Shown here one piece after another: positions 8,770 to 20,820 of a stretch of DNA of 64,000 bases. Where the stretch lies: NCBI RefSeq assembly GCF_034314045.1, contig NZ_JAVIWL010000001.1, positions 2,170,001 to 2,234,000 on the forward strand, given 5' to 3'. Position 1 is the stretch's first letter, and the number at the start of each line of letters is the position of its first letter. This DNA is from Glaciimonas sp. CA11.2 (GTDB lineage Bacteria > Pseudomonadota > Gammaproteobacteria > Burkholderiales > Burkholderiaceae_D). A program made the translations under genes and the position numbers. A model generated the notes under the pieces. That model did no database searches. It saw only the letters and a list, made by a program, of their open reading frames with translations, and was not told the DNA's origin.

Positions 8770-8797
8770 TGAATCCAATGCGCCGTAATTGGCGTAT
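8770..8797 (+). promoter_or_regulatory. Predicted divergent ECF-sigma promoter
   Basis: TGAATCC (8770-8776), 16-base spacer, CGTAT (8793-8797), identical in design to the leftward promoter at 8705-8733. Predicted start near 8803. The first long gene downstream is the di-iron ferritin-like gene at 8980. In between (8804-8979) there is one 22-codon frame (8855-8923) without a good ribosome site and no terminator that I can see, so the transcript should reach 8980. Confidence 0.55.
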
Positions 8798-8979
8798 ATA
8801 AAAGCGTTGCAGGAAGGAAAATGTGAAACTTCTTGTGAAAAGTGAATCGTGACGATGAAAGCTTTTTCAGTAGTTATTTCAATGCAGATGATTGAATCTG
8901 ACGACTACACAGCTTATAAATAGGTTGCTAAGGTAATTCTTGGTAAAATCAGGGCGTTAACCCATCTTGTAAGGTATGT

Positions 8980-9843
8980 ATGCTGTATCCCGAACTGTTT
9001 AAATCGCTGGAACAAGTCCGTTGGAACATGGAGACCGATATTCCGTGGGACAAATTCGACGCTTCCCAACTTTCCGATGAGCAGGCTCAGACGATTCGCA
9101 TGAATGCAATTACAGAATGGTCAGCGCTACCTGCGACAGAAATGTTTTTGCGCGATAACCATGGTGATAGCGATTTTTGCGCATTCATGTCAGTGTGGTT
9201 CTTCGAAGAGCAAAAGCATTCGCTGGTATTGATGGAGTATCTGCGGCGTTTTCGGCCCGAGTTGGTTCCGACGGAAGCGGAACTTGATAAAGTGCGCTTC
9301 GAATTTGATCCTGCGCCGCCACTTGAAACGTTGACAATGCATTTTTGCGGCGAAATTCGTCTCAATCATTGGTATCGTTGTGCATCTGAGTGGCACACCG
9401 AACCGGTTATCAAGCAGATTTATAAAATTATTAGCCAGGATGAAGCGCGTCATGGTGGTGCGTATTTGAAATACATGAAAAAGGCGCTGGTGGAAGTTGG
9501 CGATACCGCGTCTGCTGCGTTCGCTAAGATTGGCGTATTGATGGCATCTGCACGCCGGACTGAAAAGCCCTTGCACCCGACGAATCTGCACGTGAATAAG
9601 ACGTTATTCCCGAATGATACGGTTCAAAGCCGGTTGCCTGATCCAGAATGGCTCGAGCGCTGGCTTGATGACCAGATTCAATTTGATGGCGTGTGGGAAA
9701 AGAAAGTAGTTGATCGCATATTGCACAATATGTCATTGCTATTTGAGCGTAGCTTTTCAACGGTGCAGGAGTTGAATCGTTACCGTAAAGAGATTGTTGC
9801 GCGTTTAGCTACATCGGCCGTCGCGCCGGTCGTGAACGTTTAG
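8980..9843 (+). CDS. Ferritin-like di-iron protein
   Basis: 287 aa, helical. It carries a complete set of di-iron ligands of the ferritin/acyl-ACP desaturase/ribonucleotide-reductase-R2 type: Glu46 (ITEWSALP), Glu77-x-x-His80 (EEQKH), Glu125 or Glu137, and Glu155-x-x-His158 (DEARH). Two ExxH motifs separated by ~75 residues indicate an O2- or peroxide-activating oxidase or desaturase rather than an iron store. The substrate cannot be told. It is divergent from the lipid cluster and shares its promoter design, so oxidation of a fatty acyl chain is a plausible but unproven role. An intrinsic terminator follows at 9918. Confidence 0.8.
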   Translation: MLYPELFKSLEQVRWNMETDIPWDKFDASQLSDEQAQTIRMNAITEWSALPATEMFLRDNHGDSDFCAFMSVWFFEEQKHSLVLMEYLRRFRPELVPTEAELDKVRFEFDPAPPLETLTMHFCGEIRLNHWYRCASEWHTEPVIKQIYKIISQDEARHGGAYLKYMKKALVEVGDTASAAFAKIGVLMASARRTEKPLHPTNLHVNKTLFPNDTVQSRLPDPEWLERWLDDQIQFDGVWEKKVVDRILHNMSLLFERSFSTVQELNRYRKEIVARLATSAVAPVVNV

Positions 9844-9917
9844 TTATTCGCTGCAAACGCTTAAACTGGTTAATATTGTGATAAATATTGACGCCATATT
9901 TTAAGATGGTTCCATTA

Positions 9918-9944
9918 AAGCCGCACAATGTTGCGGCTTTTTTT
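9918..9944 (+). terminator. Intrinsic terminator after ferritin-like gene
   Basis: Perfect 8-bp stem AAGCCGCA / TGCGGCTT with a 6-nt loop, then a T-run ending at 9944. It lies between the ferritin-like gene and rfaE2 and shows that the reading-frame extension of rfaE2 back to 9928 is not its real start. Confidence 0.85.
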
Positions 9945-9975
9945 ATTGCTGATATATATAAGTCAAATAAGTTAC

Positions 9976-10464
9976 ATGAGCGCTATGATTACATTCGAAC
10001 AAAAAATTGCTTCCAGAGCTGAATTACGTACCCGCATCGCTGCTTTGCCGCAGCCGGTAGTGTTAACTAATGGTGTTTTTGATATTTTGCATCGCGGTCA
10101 CGTCACCTATCTCGCACAAGCGCGGCAGGAAGGCGCGTCGCTCGTGGTCGCAGTGAACACGGATGCGTCGGTTAAGCGTCTTGGAAAAGGCGATGATCGG
10201 CCGATTAATACGTGTGCCGATCGCATGGCGGTACTCGCAGCCTTAGAAGCGGTAAGTCTGGTGGTTGAGTTTGATGAAGATACGGCGCTTGAAGTTGTGC
10301 AGGAAGGTCGACCAAATATTTACGTTAAGGGCGGCGATTATCAGATGGACGCGATTCCTGAGGGACAAGCGGTTCTCGCGTATGGCGGCAAAGTGGTTGC
10401 CATACCTTTTGAGCATGATCGTTCGACGAGTAAGTTGCTATCTAAAGTCCGTCAGGGCACTTAG
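9976..10464 (+). CDS. rfaE2: D-glycero-beta-D-manno-heptose 1-phosphate adenylyltransferase
   Basis: 162 aa, single-domain nucleotidyltransferase. It joins heptose 1-phosphate and ATP to give ADP-heptose for the lipopolysaccharide inner core (cytoplasm). The cytidylyltransferase motif is clear: TNGVFDILHRGHVTYL with HxGH, and later ISTSK-like RSTSKLL near the end. It corresponds to the C-terminal half of E. coli HldE; in betaproteobacteria it is a separate gene. Start at 9976 (MSAMITFEQK) is chosen because a terminator covers 9918-9944; an ATG three codons later (9985) is equally possible and neither has a strong ribosome site. Confidence 0.88.
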   Translation: MSAMITFEQKIASRAELRTRIAALPQPVVLTNGVFDILHRGHVTYLAQARQEGASLVVAVNTDASVKRLGKGDDRPINTCADRMAVLAALEAVSLVVEFDEDTALEVVQEGRPNIYVKGGDYQMDAIPEGQAVLAYGGKVVAIPFEHDRSTSKLLSKVRQGT

Positions 10465-10591
10465 CCATTCGCTATCGACCCTGATTCGTTTGTTTTTATT
10501 GTCGTCCAGTTGTTCGCCCGCGACAATCGATAACGCAGAAGTGATACAAAGGTAAAGGCGAATAGTTATCCGCCTCTCCATGCTGTTTCCA

Positions 10592-11062
10592 TCAATGTTG
10601 GTGCATCGTACCGGGCTTGCTGCTCATATCGTCAACGCTGACGGAGACGTCAATTTTTCCCGCTTTCTGAAACGTTAATGTCATTGGAAACTTGTCGCCT
10701 ACTTTAAGCGGTTTCGTCAGCCCCATTAGCATAATGTGAAAACCACCGCCGGGCGCCATGTTTAGCGTGCTCGTCGGCTGTAGCTCAACTTCTCCTACTT
10801 CACGCATTTTCATGACATCGCCATCCATCCTCATCGTGTGAATCTCCACTGATTTCGCAGCAGGCGAGGTCGCGCTGAGTAACTTGTCTGTGCCGGGTCC
10901 CGTATTCTCTATACTCAGATAGGCACCGCCGCTGGGTTGGCCCGGTACGGTTGCACGGGCGTACGGATGGTCAATTTTTAACGCGCCAAGTTTGTAGTCA
11001 TGCGCGCAAACAGACGCACTGATTATGCATGCAAAGACCGAGACGATAAGGCGTGGAAACAT
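10592..11062 (-). CDS. Periplasmic copper chaperone PCu(A)C
   Basis: 156 aa. Signal peptide (MFPRLIVSVFACIISASVCA, cleavage after the Ala-containing end), then the PCu(A)C fold: HPYARATVPGQPSGGAYL, the first Met/His ligands in EIHTMRMDGDVMKMREV, and the HIMLMGL motif. These make the H(M)x10Mx21HxM site that carries Cu(I) to the CuA centre of cytochrome c oxidase in the periplasm. The tail ends in TMHQH, adding further possible copper ligands. It is monocistronic; no SCO gene is adjacent. Its own promoter probably lies around 11220 (extended -10). Confidence 0.9.
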   Translation of the reverse strand: MFPRLIVSVFACIISASVCAHDYKLGALKIDHPYARATVPGQPSGGAYLSIENTGPGTDKLLSATSPAAKSVEIHTMRMDGDVMKMREVGEVELQPTSTLNMAPGGGFHIMLMGLTKPLKVGDKFPMTLTFQKAGKIDVSVSVDDMSSKPGTMHQH

Positions 11063-11380
11063 GATATTCCTTTAACTAATAGTGGAGCAACACAGCAAAT
11101 GACCATGATTGGGGATTGGTCATGTGCCGTTATTAAATGCGTAATGCGACTGAGTAATACCGTTGGACTTAACAACTCGGTGCAAGAAAAATAGCAGCGC
11201 GCACTAAATCGAAGCACCGATTATAGCAATTACACCGTTTCGCTAAGGTCGTCGAAAGATAAGCCACCGATGTCTGTCAAGCAGCCAAACACTCGAATAT
11301 CCATACAAAATTTCTAAGGCCGAGAGGATGGCGACCGAAAGCCGATGCTTTAAGCACTTTCTACAGCGGGATCGTTATTA
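11063..11380. other. Intergenic region between PCu(A)C gene and trmL
   Basis: No gene seen in 318 bases. On the - strand an extended -10 element TGCTATAAT (11220-11228) could start the copper-chaperone transcript, giving a leader of about 150 nt; I see no matching -35. Nothing else recognisable. Confidence 0.35.
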
Positions 11381-11863
11381 TTAGGCACCCCCTACAAAAC
11401 CGTTTTGACGCCATGCCTCATACACGACCACAGCTACCGTATTGGACAGGTTTAAGCTCCGATTATCGGGGCGCATTGGTAGACGGATACGCTGAGACTC
11501 TACAAACGATTCGCGTAGTTCGGGATCCAGTCCGCGCGTTTCAGATCCGAACACGAACACATCGCCCGGTTGAAACGCAATGTTGGCAAAGGGCGTAGAG
11601 CCATGCGTAGTCATTGCAAACATCCGGCTTGGATCGTAGTTGGGTTCAAGTTTCATGAAATCGATAAAGGCGCACCAATTGGGATGCACTTTCATAGTTG
11701 CATAGTCGTGGTAATCCAAGCCCGCTCGTCGCATTTTTGCGTCGTCTAGCGGGAATCCAAGCGGTTCGATCAAATGCAACTGTGCGCCGGTATTGGCACA
11801 TAGTCGAATAATATTGCCGGTGTTCGGCGGAATTTCAGGCTCAACCAGTACGACATGAAACAA
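11381..11863 (-). CDS. trmL: tRNA (cytidine(34)-2'-O)-methyltransferase
   Basis: 160 aa SPOUT methyltransferase that methylates the 2'-O of the wobble base C34/U34 of tRNA-Leu isoacceptors. Seen: N-terminal FHVVLVEPEIPPNTGNIIRLCANTG-type start, then FGSETRGLDPELRES and the knot motif RIPMR-like LPMRPDNRSLNLSNTVAVVVYEAW. The start is a TTG at 11861-11863 with AAGGAG eight bases upstream, giving a length like E. coli TrmL (157 aa); an in-frame ATG further up would lie inside comF. It follows comF by 13 bases, so the two are probably co-transcribed. Confidence 0.88.
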   Translation of the reverse strand: MFHVVLVEPEIPPNTGNIIRLCANTGAQLHLIEPLGFPLDDAKMRRAGLDYHDYATMKVHPNWCAFIDFMKLEPNYDPSRMFAMTTHGSTPFANIAFQPGDVFVFGSETRGLDPELRESFVESQRIRLPMRPDNRSLNLSNTVAVVVYEAWRQNGFVGGA

Positions 11864-11876
11864 CGGTGTTCTCCTT

Positions 11877-12638
11877 CTATTTAAGTTGTGTTCGGGCAAA
11901 GACAATATTAGTGACACGGACGGCTCCGAAGCGTTTTAATGTACGCGCGAGCTCGTTTAGTGTTTCACCGGTCGTCATTACATCATCAATCACGCCGATA
12001 TGGCGTCCGGAAATGAGTTTGACCGCTTGGGGCGGGACGGTAAAAGCATTGCGCAAGTTTTGGCGGCGCTTATGCAAGGCCAGCTTCGCTTGTGGCAGAG
12101 TATCGTGGGGGCGCTGTATTAAATTGGGCTGTAGAGAAATATTCAACAAGCGCGATAGCGGTTTAGCGATTTCTAAAGCCTGATTGAAGCCCCGTTTAGC
12201 GATTCGCTTTGGGCTGAGTGGGACCGCAGTTAATATATCAGGTAAATTGTTCGCTATAACTGGTCGGCGTAGTGCGGCATCGCGCAGCATTCTCGCAAAT
12301 ACTGGCGCGAGCGCCAATTGTCCACCAAACTTTAGTGTTAGTACGAGTTGGTCGCCGGGCGCAGCATAGTCAATCGCTACCACCGAAGCATCAAAAGCAC
12401 GCTTTTGCTTCAGGCAGTCACCACACAAACCGCATAAGTCAGGCGTTTTTCTGCTAATGACGGGCAGAGGGTTTGCGCACTGCTGGCAACGTACTGTTTC
12501 ATGTGAAAAATAGCTTTGATCGCAGCCGGCACAAATGACGTTTAGACCGATTTGACCGCACAACGCACAGCATGTCGGCAGCCCATCACGCAGAAGAGCG
12601 GGTATTTGTTGCGACCAGCGAAGTAGGGCTTTAAGCAT
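11877..12638 (-). CDS. comF: ComF family phosphoribosyltransferase-like protein
   Basis: 253 aa. N-terminal zinc-ribbon with four CxxC pairs (CCALC, CAGC, CQQC, CGLCGDC) then a type I phosphoribosyltransferase domain with the PRPP-loop GVIDDVMTTGETLNE near residue 205. ComF supports uptake of single-stranded DNA during natural transformation; in non-competent bacteria the homologue (GntX/YhgH) has a loosely defined role. Start at 12638 (MLKALLRW) is preferred: the longer frame would reach to 13 bases from the divergent gene and leave no room for promoters. The ribosome site is weak. Confidence 0.82.
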   Translation of the reverse strand: MLKALLRWSQQIPALLRDGLPTCCALCGQIGLNVICAGCDQSYFSHETVRCQQCANPLPVISRKTPDLCGLCGDCLKQKRAFDASVVAIDYAAPGDQLVLTLKFGGQLALAPVFARMLRDAALRRPVIANNLPDILTAVPLSPKRIAKRGFNQALEIAKPLSRLLNISLQPNLIQRPHDTLPQAKLALHKRRQNLRNAFTVPPQAVKLISGRHIGVIDDVMTTGETLNELARTLKRFGAVRVTNIVFARTQLK

Positions 12639-12768
12639 CAATGGATCAGCGTATTTGGTTGAAATTGCTCTATATATGTTTGTGGGGACTTTTATGACGT
12701 ACGTCGCGTAATTGTGCAACGGTGTAAACTAAGTGAATTATCGCACTTCATTTAACCGACAGATTTTA

Positions 12769-13755
12769 ATGCCAATCTCATCCTCTTCACCATCGTCGCC
12801 CTCATCTAATAAGCCTTTGGCTTATGCTTTGAATGACGCAGTTTCCAGCGCTCCAATAGATTTGCATCGGGTACGCACATTATTTGCCGATCCATCCTGC
12901 GTGCGGGAGTCCGAATTTTTGCGCCGCGAGATTTCAACAAGAATGCATGAGCGCCTAGCGCTGGTTAAAATTTTGCCGAAACGTGTCCTCGACGCGGGAT
13001 GTGGCGATGGGCCGGATATATATACATTGCAGCAGCGCTTCGCCCAAGCTCGCATATTAGGGTTGGATGCATCGTTCGGAATGTTGTCAGCAGCACAAAA
13101 TCAGCAAGAGGCAGCGCAGTCTTCAGTCAATCGCCTGTTAAAGAAGTGGCTGCCTATAAAGAGTAGCAGCCTGGAATCGGACCTGCTCTGCGGTGACTTC
13201 GCAGCGCTACCGCTGGCGCGTGACGTTGTCGATTTGGTGTGGTCCAATCTGGCATTACATTGGCATCCGCAGCCAGATCGTGTATTTGCTGAGTGGCGAA
13301 GAGTCTTGCGAGTTGATGGATTGCTAATGTTTTCTTGTTTTGGTCCAGATACTTTCAAGGAGTTGCGTGGTGCGTTTGCGGCGGCAAATCCTGTGTCGCA
13401 TATGCCGTTGTTACCGTTTGTGGATATGCATGATTTTGGTGACATGCTGGTGAACGTTGGTTTTTCGACGCCGGTAATGGATATGGAAACAATCACTGTC
13501 ACTTATGACACGTTAGAGAAGCTACTGGCTGATGTGAAGTCCTTCGGTGGTAATCCTCTTGTAACACGTAGTCGTTCTTTGGTTGGTCGTGCGGCATGGC
13601 AGCGCGTAGTGGATGCGATTGAAGCGACGCGCAGAGCGGATGGCAAACTGCCGCTGACATTCGAAATTATTTACGGCCACGCCTTCCGACCAGCACCAAA
13701 AAAGACGGCTAATGGAGAGTCTGTAGTGCGCTGGGATTTGGATAAGAAAAGATAA
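12769..13755 (+). CDS. BioC-like SAM-dependent methyltransferase
   Basis: 328 aa. Class I methyltransferase: motif I VLDAGCGDGPDI about 80 residues in, acidic LGLDAS, then SNLALHWHPQPDRVFAEWRRVL, the pattern of BioC (malonyl-ACP O-methyltransferase of biotin synthesis). A Ser/Pro-rich N-terminal tail precedes it, and the gene is divergent from comF, an arrangement familiar in Oxalobacteraceae and Burkholderia. No bio genes are adjacent, so BioC function is a family-level suggestion only. The start MPISSSS at 12769 is chosen over an upstream in-frame ATG; neither has a clear ribosome site. Confidence 0.72.
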   Translation: MPISSSSPSSPSSNKPLAYALNDAVSSAPIDLHRVRTLFADPSCVRESEFLRREISTRMHERLALVKILPKRVLDAGCGDGPDIYTLQQRFAQARILGLDASFGMLSAAQNQQEAAQSSVNRLLKKWLPIKSSSLESDLLCGDFAALPLARDVVDLVWSNLALHWHPQPDRVFAEWRRVLRVDGLLMFSCFGPDTFKELRGAFAAANPVSHMPLLPFVDMHDFGDMLVNVGFSTPVMDMETITVTYDTLEKLLADVKSFGGNPLVTRSRSLVGRAAWQRVVDAIEATRRADGKLPLTFEIIYGHAFRPAPKKTANGESVVRWDLDKKR

Positions 13756-13777
13756 TTTAATTTATATTAAAAATTGC

Positions 13778-13806
13778 TTGCCAGTGTTGAGATGTGTTGC
13801 TATAGT
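13778..13806 (+). promoter_or_regulatory. rRNA operon promoter P1
   Basis: TTGCCA (13778-13783), 17-base spacer, TATAGT (13801-13806), preceded by an A/T-rich tract (13751-13774) that can serve as an UP element. Predicted start near 13813. Confidence 0.65.
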
Positions 13807-13964
13807 TCGGCCTCTGTTGAAAACGACGCGAAATACTGAGTACGGCGCAAGCGGTGCGAAGGGCGAAATTGGAGGCGGAAACGAGGTTGTAAAGTGGGGT
13901 GTTTTGAGCGGTAGTTGTGAGTTGATTTGGTTTTAAATTGTTTCTAAAATGATTTAAAAAGAAG

Positions 13965-13993
13965 TTGACGAAAAGTTCGAAGTGCCACATAAT
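13965..13993 (+). promoter_or_regulatory. rRNA operon promoter P2
   Basis: TTGACG (13965-13970), 17-base spacer, CATAAT (13988-13993), with an A/T-rich UP-like stretch at 13929-13961. Predicted start near 14000, about 290 nt before mature 16S. Confidence 0.7.
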
Positions 13994-14080
13994 CTCATCT
14001 CTCTGCTGCTGACAAACAAAACGCTTTGTCAGCGCTGCGAACACCGAGCGTAAGGTTGGGTGTGACGCCAAACAGAGACA

Positions 14081-14094
14081 GTTCTTTAACAATT
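14081..14094 (+). promoter_or_regulatory. rRNA leader boxA antitermination site
   Basis: GTTCTTTAACAATT matches the boxA element bound by NusB/NusE (consensus TGCTCTTTAACA). The same element recurs before 23S at 16220-16228. Confidence 0.75.
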
Positions 14095-14099
14095 AACAG

Positions 14100-14122
14100 C
14101 CGATAAGTGTGGGCGTTTAATG
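14100..14122 (+). other. 5' arm of 16S processing stalk
   Basis: This 23-base arm pairs with 15841-15863 (CATTAAGCG ... CTTATCGG) with only two G-U pairs, enclosing the whole 16S. It is the expected RNase III cleavage stalk of the precursor. Confidence 0.8.
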
Positions 14123-14291
14123 AAAGTGCAGCGTGAACTACTTCGGTGGTTTGCGTATAACTTAAAACATTAAATGTTCACAAAAGAAGAAAATAGGATA
14201 TTTGCCTGAGTCAAATTGGGGAGATAGCCTGTCAGTATTTTGAGTGAGCGATAGCAGCGATGCTAGGCAGCAATGCCACAAAACAGAGATT

Positions 14292-15827
<1,536 letters not shown>

Positions 15828-15913
15828 GAGTTTGCCCGGACATTAAGCGTCCACACTTATCGGTGTGTTAGTTAGAAGAAGAACAGTCATATTAGGAACG
15901 TGCTAATCAGGAC

Positions 15914-15990
15914 GGGTCTGTAGCTCAGTTGGTTAGAGCACCGTGTTGATAACGCGGGGGTCGTTGGTTCGAGCCCAACCAGACCCACCA
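15914..15990 (+). tRNA. ileT: tRNA-Ile (GAT anticodon)
   Basis: 77 nt with encoded CCA. Acceptor GGGTCTG pairs with CAGACCC, D-loop AGCTCAGTTGGTTAGAGC, anticodon GAT in TTGATAA, T-arm GTTCGAGCC. Standard position in a 16S-23S spacer. Confidence 0.96.
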
Positions 15991-16011
15991 GTTATAGAGG
16001 TACGATTTAAG

Positions 16012-16087
16012 GGGGGCTTAGCTCAGCTGGGAGAGCACCTGCTTTGCAAGCAGGGGGTCATCGGTTCGATCCCGTTAGCCTCCACCA
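16012..16087 (+). tRNA. alaT: tRNA-Ala (TGC anticodon)
   Basis: 76 nt with encoded CCA. Acceptor GGGGGCT pairs with AGCCTCC (one G-U), anticodon TGC in CTTTGCAAG, T-arm GGTTCGATCC. Follows tRNA-Ile by 21 bases. Confidence 0.96.
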
Positions 16088-16219
16088 TTTACTTTTCCGG
16101 GCACACCGCCTGGTGCATAAAGTAAGCGTAAAAAATCAAACCTAAGTCAGTATTTGCGCGGGGTAGTAGCGTGAAATAAAAGCGATTTAGGTTTGATCTT
16201 TTTAAGATCATTGGCTGTT

Positions 16220-16289
16220 TGTTCTTTAACAATTTAGAAGAAGTAAAGATTCGTCTGCGCTACGACAGTAGTGTGGATGGGTATGATTG
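16220..16289 (+). promoter_or_regulatory. Spacer boxA and 5' arms of 23S processing stalk
   Basis: TGTTCTTTA (16220-16228) is a boxA. AATTTAGAAGAAGTAAAG (16231-16248) pairs with 19444-19461, and GGGTATGATTG (16279-16289) pairs perfectly with 19386-19396. Closest to the gene, GTTATAGGGACAAG (16440-16453) pairs perfectly with 19321-19334. Together they form a long interrupted stalk enclosing 23S. Confidence 0.75.
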
Positions 16290-16446
16290 TATCAAATCAA
16301 AAAGTATTAAAGAGTTCTCAAAAGAGCATACGTAAGTATGCAAATGCGATAACACTTTGGATACGGCAAACGCTAAAGTAATACTCATAAGTAATATCCT
16401 ATAACCGGTTTTTGGTCGTGAACGCGATCAGAGGCTAACGTTATAG

Positions 16447-19327
<2,881 letters not shown>

Positions 19328-19505
19328 CTATAACCTTAGCAGGTTATAGATTAAGCTAATGAGATATGTGTTTGCCTGAAAAGTGCAATCATACCCAGCA
19401 GTGCGGTGACACACCCTTGTCACTGCACTGCAGTAATACAAAACTTTACTTCTTCTAGATTGCGTTGTTTGTTGCCCCATTGGGAACACACGACACTACA
19501 GTTTA

Positions 19506-19620
19506 TGCCTGATGACCATAGCGAGTTGGTACCACCCCTTCCCATCCCGAACAGGACCGTGAAACGACTTTGCGCCGATGATAGTGCTGCAACCAGTGTG
19601 AAAGTAGGTCATCGTCAGGC
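19506..19620 (+). rRNA. rrf: 5S ribosomal RNA
   Basis: About 115 nt, from TGCCTGATGACCATAGCG to CATCGTCAGGC; the ends pair (GCCTGA / TCAGGC). Contains CCATCCCGAACAG loop B/C and GAAAGTAGG. Terminator follows after 10 bases. Confidence 0.95.
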
Positions 19621-19630
19621 TCTTATTAGA

Positions 19631-19663
19631 AAACCCTCTCCGAGTAATCGGGGAGGGTTTTTG
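19631..19663 (+). terminator. rRNA operon terminator
   Basis: 13-bp stem (AAACCCTCTCCGA / TCGGGGAGGGTTT, one G-U) with a GTAA tetraloop and T-run. The 280 bases from here to the IS21 element hold no gene that I can support. Confidence 0.9.
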
Positions 19664-20034
19664 CTTTGCAGAAACGATTTATGCAATGACAACCAACAAC
19701 ACTCAACACCCAACCCTCAACAACATTAACCGCGCATCAGCTACCCCGCGACCGGACAAGAGCCAGCAAGCCAAGCGCACTCAGCGCTCACGAGCAATAT
19801 CTACTGTAATCTTCACATTTCGTGACACTCAGCCTAATCTTGAGATGCTTAGCTATGCGATCTCCTGCCGTCGCCATTGGCTACCATCTTCATTACCTAC
19901 CCGCCGCTCTTCAGTACACCATTGGCAATCGCTTACCCATTATGCGTATTCTGGTCAACGTGACCGCTCATTCTGGCCGATCGTGACCGCTGCGCCTGCG
20001 ATGTTGTTACGCGGTTAAATTGTAATGTCTGCGG

Positions 20035-20820
20035 TCACGATGGGTCGATAGTTTTCTCCTTTTTGCTGGTTTTAGGTCGTTCTGCGCCACGCAGTGAATC
20101 GCCGGTCAGTGTCAGCCGATGATTGCGCTGCAGAATGCGGTCCAGGATGGCGTCGGCAATAGTGGCGTCGCCAATCCAGGCATGCCAATGGTCAACAGGA
20201 AGTTGACTGGTAATAATCGTCGCTCTGTTTGCCGCCCGGTCGTCAATCATCTCCAGCAAGTCGGAACGGGTCGTGCTGTCGATCGCGCCCATGCCCCAGT
20301 CATCAAGTACCAAGACATCGATCTTGGCGAGTTGGAGCAGCCATTTCCCAAAGCTGCCGCTGCCGTGCCGGATGCGTAGTTCTTCCTGTAGACGGGGTAC
20401 GCGTTGATAAACAGCAGAGTATCCGCGCCGACAGGCGTACTGTGCCAGTGCGCAGGCCAGCCACGATTTGCCAGCACCGGTCGGTCCGGTAATGAGAATG
20501 CTGTGGCCAGCACTGACCCAATCTCCCAGCGCCAGACTCATCACTTCACGGCGGTCGATGCCACGCCCCGAGCGGGCATCAATGTCTTCAATCGCCGCTT
20601 GTGCGTATTTCAGGTGGGCGTTCTTAAGCAGGCGCAGGAGCTTGCGGTCATTGCGGCAATGGACTTCGCGATCAACCAAGAGTGCCAGACGTTCCTCGAA
20701 ACTCATCGCCGCCATACTGGCCTGCGTCAATTGTTCCTCCAGTCCGGTCGCTAAGCCATCGAGTTTTAAGGTCCGCAATTGGGCCAGAGTGGTATGCATC
20801 ATCATCGTTGACATCCTCAT
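20035..20820 (-). CDS. istB: IS21-family helper ATPase IstB
   Basis: 261 aa AAA+ ATPase (DnaC-like) that assembles on target DNA and stimulates the transposase. Walker A GPTGAGKS is near residue 115, Walker B VLVLDDWG near 175, and the IDDRAANRATIITSQLP sensor region follows. N-terminal helical TTLAQLRTLKLDGLATGL part is typical. The ATG overlaps the istA stop (ATGA). Length is normal, no frameshift. Confidence 0.95.
   Translation of the reverse strand: MRMSTMMMHTTLAQLRTLKLDGLATGLEEQLTQASMAAMSFEERLALLVDREVHCRNDRKLLRLLKNAHLKYAQAAIEDIDARSGRGIDRREVMSLALGDWVSAGHSILITGPTGAGKSWLACALAQYACRRGYSAVYQRVPRLQEELRIRHGSGSFGKWLLQLAKIDVLVLDDWGMGAIDSTTRSDLLEMIDDRAANRATIITSQLPVDHWHAWIGDATIADAILDRILQRNHRLTLTGDSLRGAERPKTSKKEKTIDPS

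Noticed and set aside
19686..20018. 110-codon frame after the rRNA terminator
   Set aside because: It runs across the IS21 left end and its target duplication, has no ribosome site and low-complexity start; chance frame.
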